From Bordetella parapertussis (lineage in GTDB: Bacteria > Pseudomonadota > Gammaproteobacteria > Burkholderiales > SG8-39): 6,401 nt of DNA. Below, piece by piece: positions 6,334-6,401 of the stretch (positions are counted from its first letter, which is position 1; each line of letters starts with the position of its first letter). Location: assembly GCA_945906975.1 (NCBI GenBank), contig CAMDRY010000195.1, forward strand, positions 1 through 6,401, read 5' to 3'. The position numbers and the translations under genes were made by a program. The notes under the pieces are model-generated. The model saw nothing but the letters and a program-made list of their open reading frames with translations, was not told the origin of the DNA and searched no databases.

Positions 6334-6379
6334 GTGAAAATGATTGTATAAGAAAATATTCGAACATGTTCATTTTCAC
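6334..6379. promoter_or_regulatory. AT-rich control region with inverted repeat and palindrome
   Basis: GTGAAAATGA (6334-6343) and TCATTTTCAC (6370-6379) form a perfect 10-bp inverted repeat with a 26-nt spacer. Overlapping the right arm is the perfect palindrome GAACATGTTC (6362-6371). The stretch is much richer in A/T than the flanking genes, as expected of a promoter. Candidate minus-strand -10 elements are TACAAT (6348-6343) and TATTTT (6358-6353, with TTGTGA at 6382-6377 as a possible -35). I cannot choose between them. It lies 172-217 nt upstream of the SDR start and could hold an operator for the TetR protein or for a regulator coded beyond the window. Confidence 0.45.
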
Positions 6380-6401
6380 AAAAAAACAGGCCAGCCCAAA
6401 C

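Noticed and set aside
6361..6372. LexA/SOS box at the GAACATGTTC palindrome
   Set aside because: Gram-positive-type LexA boxes need GAAC and GTTC 4 nt apart; here the spacing is 2 nt, and the surrounding symmetry does not fit the proteobacterial CTGT-N8-ACAG form.

Overview
The window is a GC-rich bacterial segment, densely packed with catabolic-type enzyme genes. Base composition, protein style and gene content suggest a proteobacterium, most likely a betaproteobacterium. That placement is an inference, because there is no rRNA or other marker gene here.

There are two convergent blocks. The plus-strand block (1-2857) holds the 3' part of a D-2-hydroxyacid dehydrogenase gene, a 400-residue M24 (creatinase/Xaa-Pro peptidase fold) protein gene 31 nt behind it, and, after a short heptamer tandem repeat, a TetR-family regulator gene. 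The minus-strand block (6401-2894) reads: AT-rich control region with an inverted repeat and palindrome, a second set of short tandem repeats, an SDR oxidoreductase, an EntE-like aryl-acid AMP ligase, and an amidohydrolase of the ACMSD/amidohydrolase-2 family. The SDR-ligase gap is 18 nt and the ligase and amidohydrolase overlap by ATGA, so these three genes are almost certainly one operon. A perfect 10-bp stem-loop between the two blocks can terminate transcription from both sides.

The most informative protein is the ligase. It is full length and EntE-like, but at the position where 2,3-dihydroxybenzoate enzymes carry Ser it has Cys (C248), next to a retained His-Asn pair (H242/N243). That is the pattern of salicylate-activating relatives. 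No carrier protein, isochorismate enzyme or NRPS gene is visible, so a degradative route through an activated ortho-hydroxy (or ortho-amino) aromatic acid is more likely than siderophore synthesis. TetR would be the natural regulator of the cluster.

Two further enzymes look catalytically unusual. The M24 protein lacks most of the canonical metal ligands. The amidohydrolase has Tyr in place of the second His of the HxH motif and Asp at the usual third His position. Together the window looks like part of an uncharacterised aromatic or related acid catabolic cluster; the actual substrate cannot be fixed from the sequence alone.
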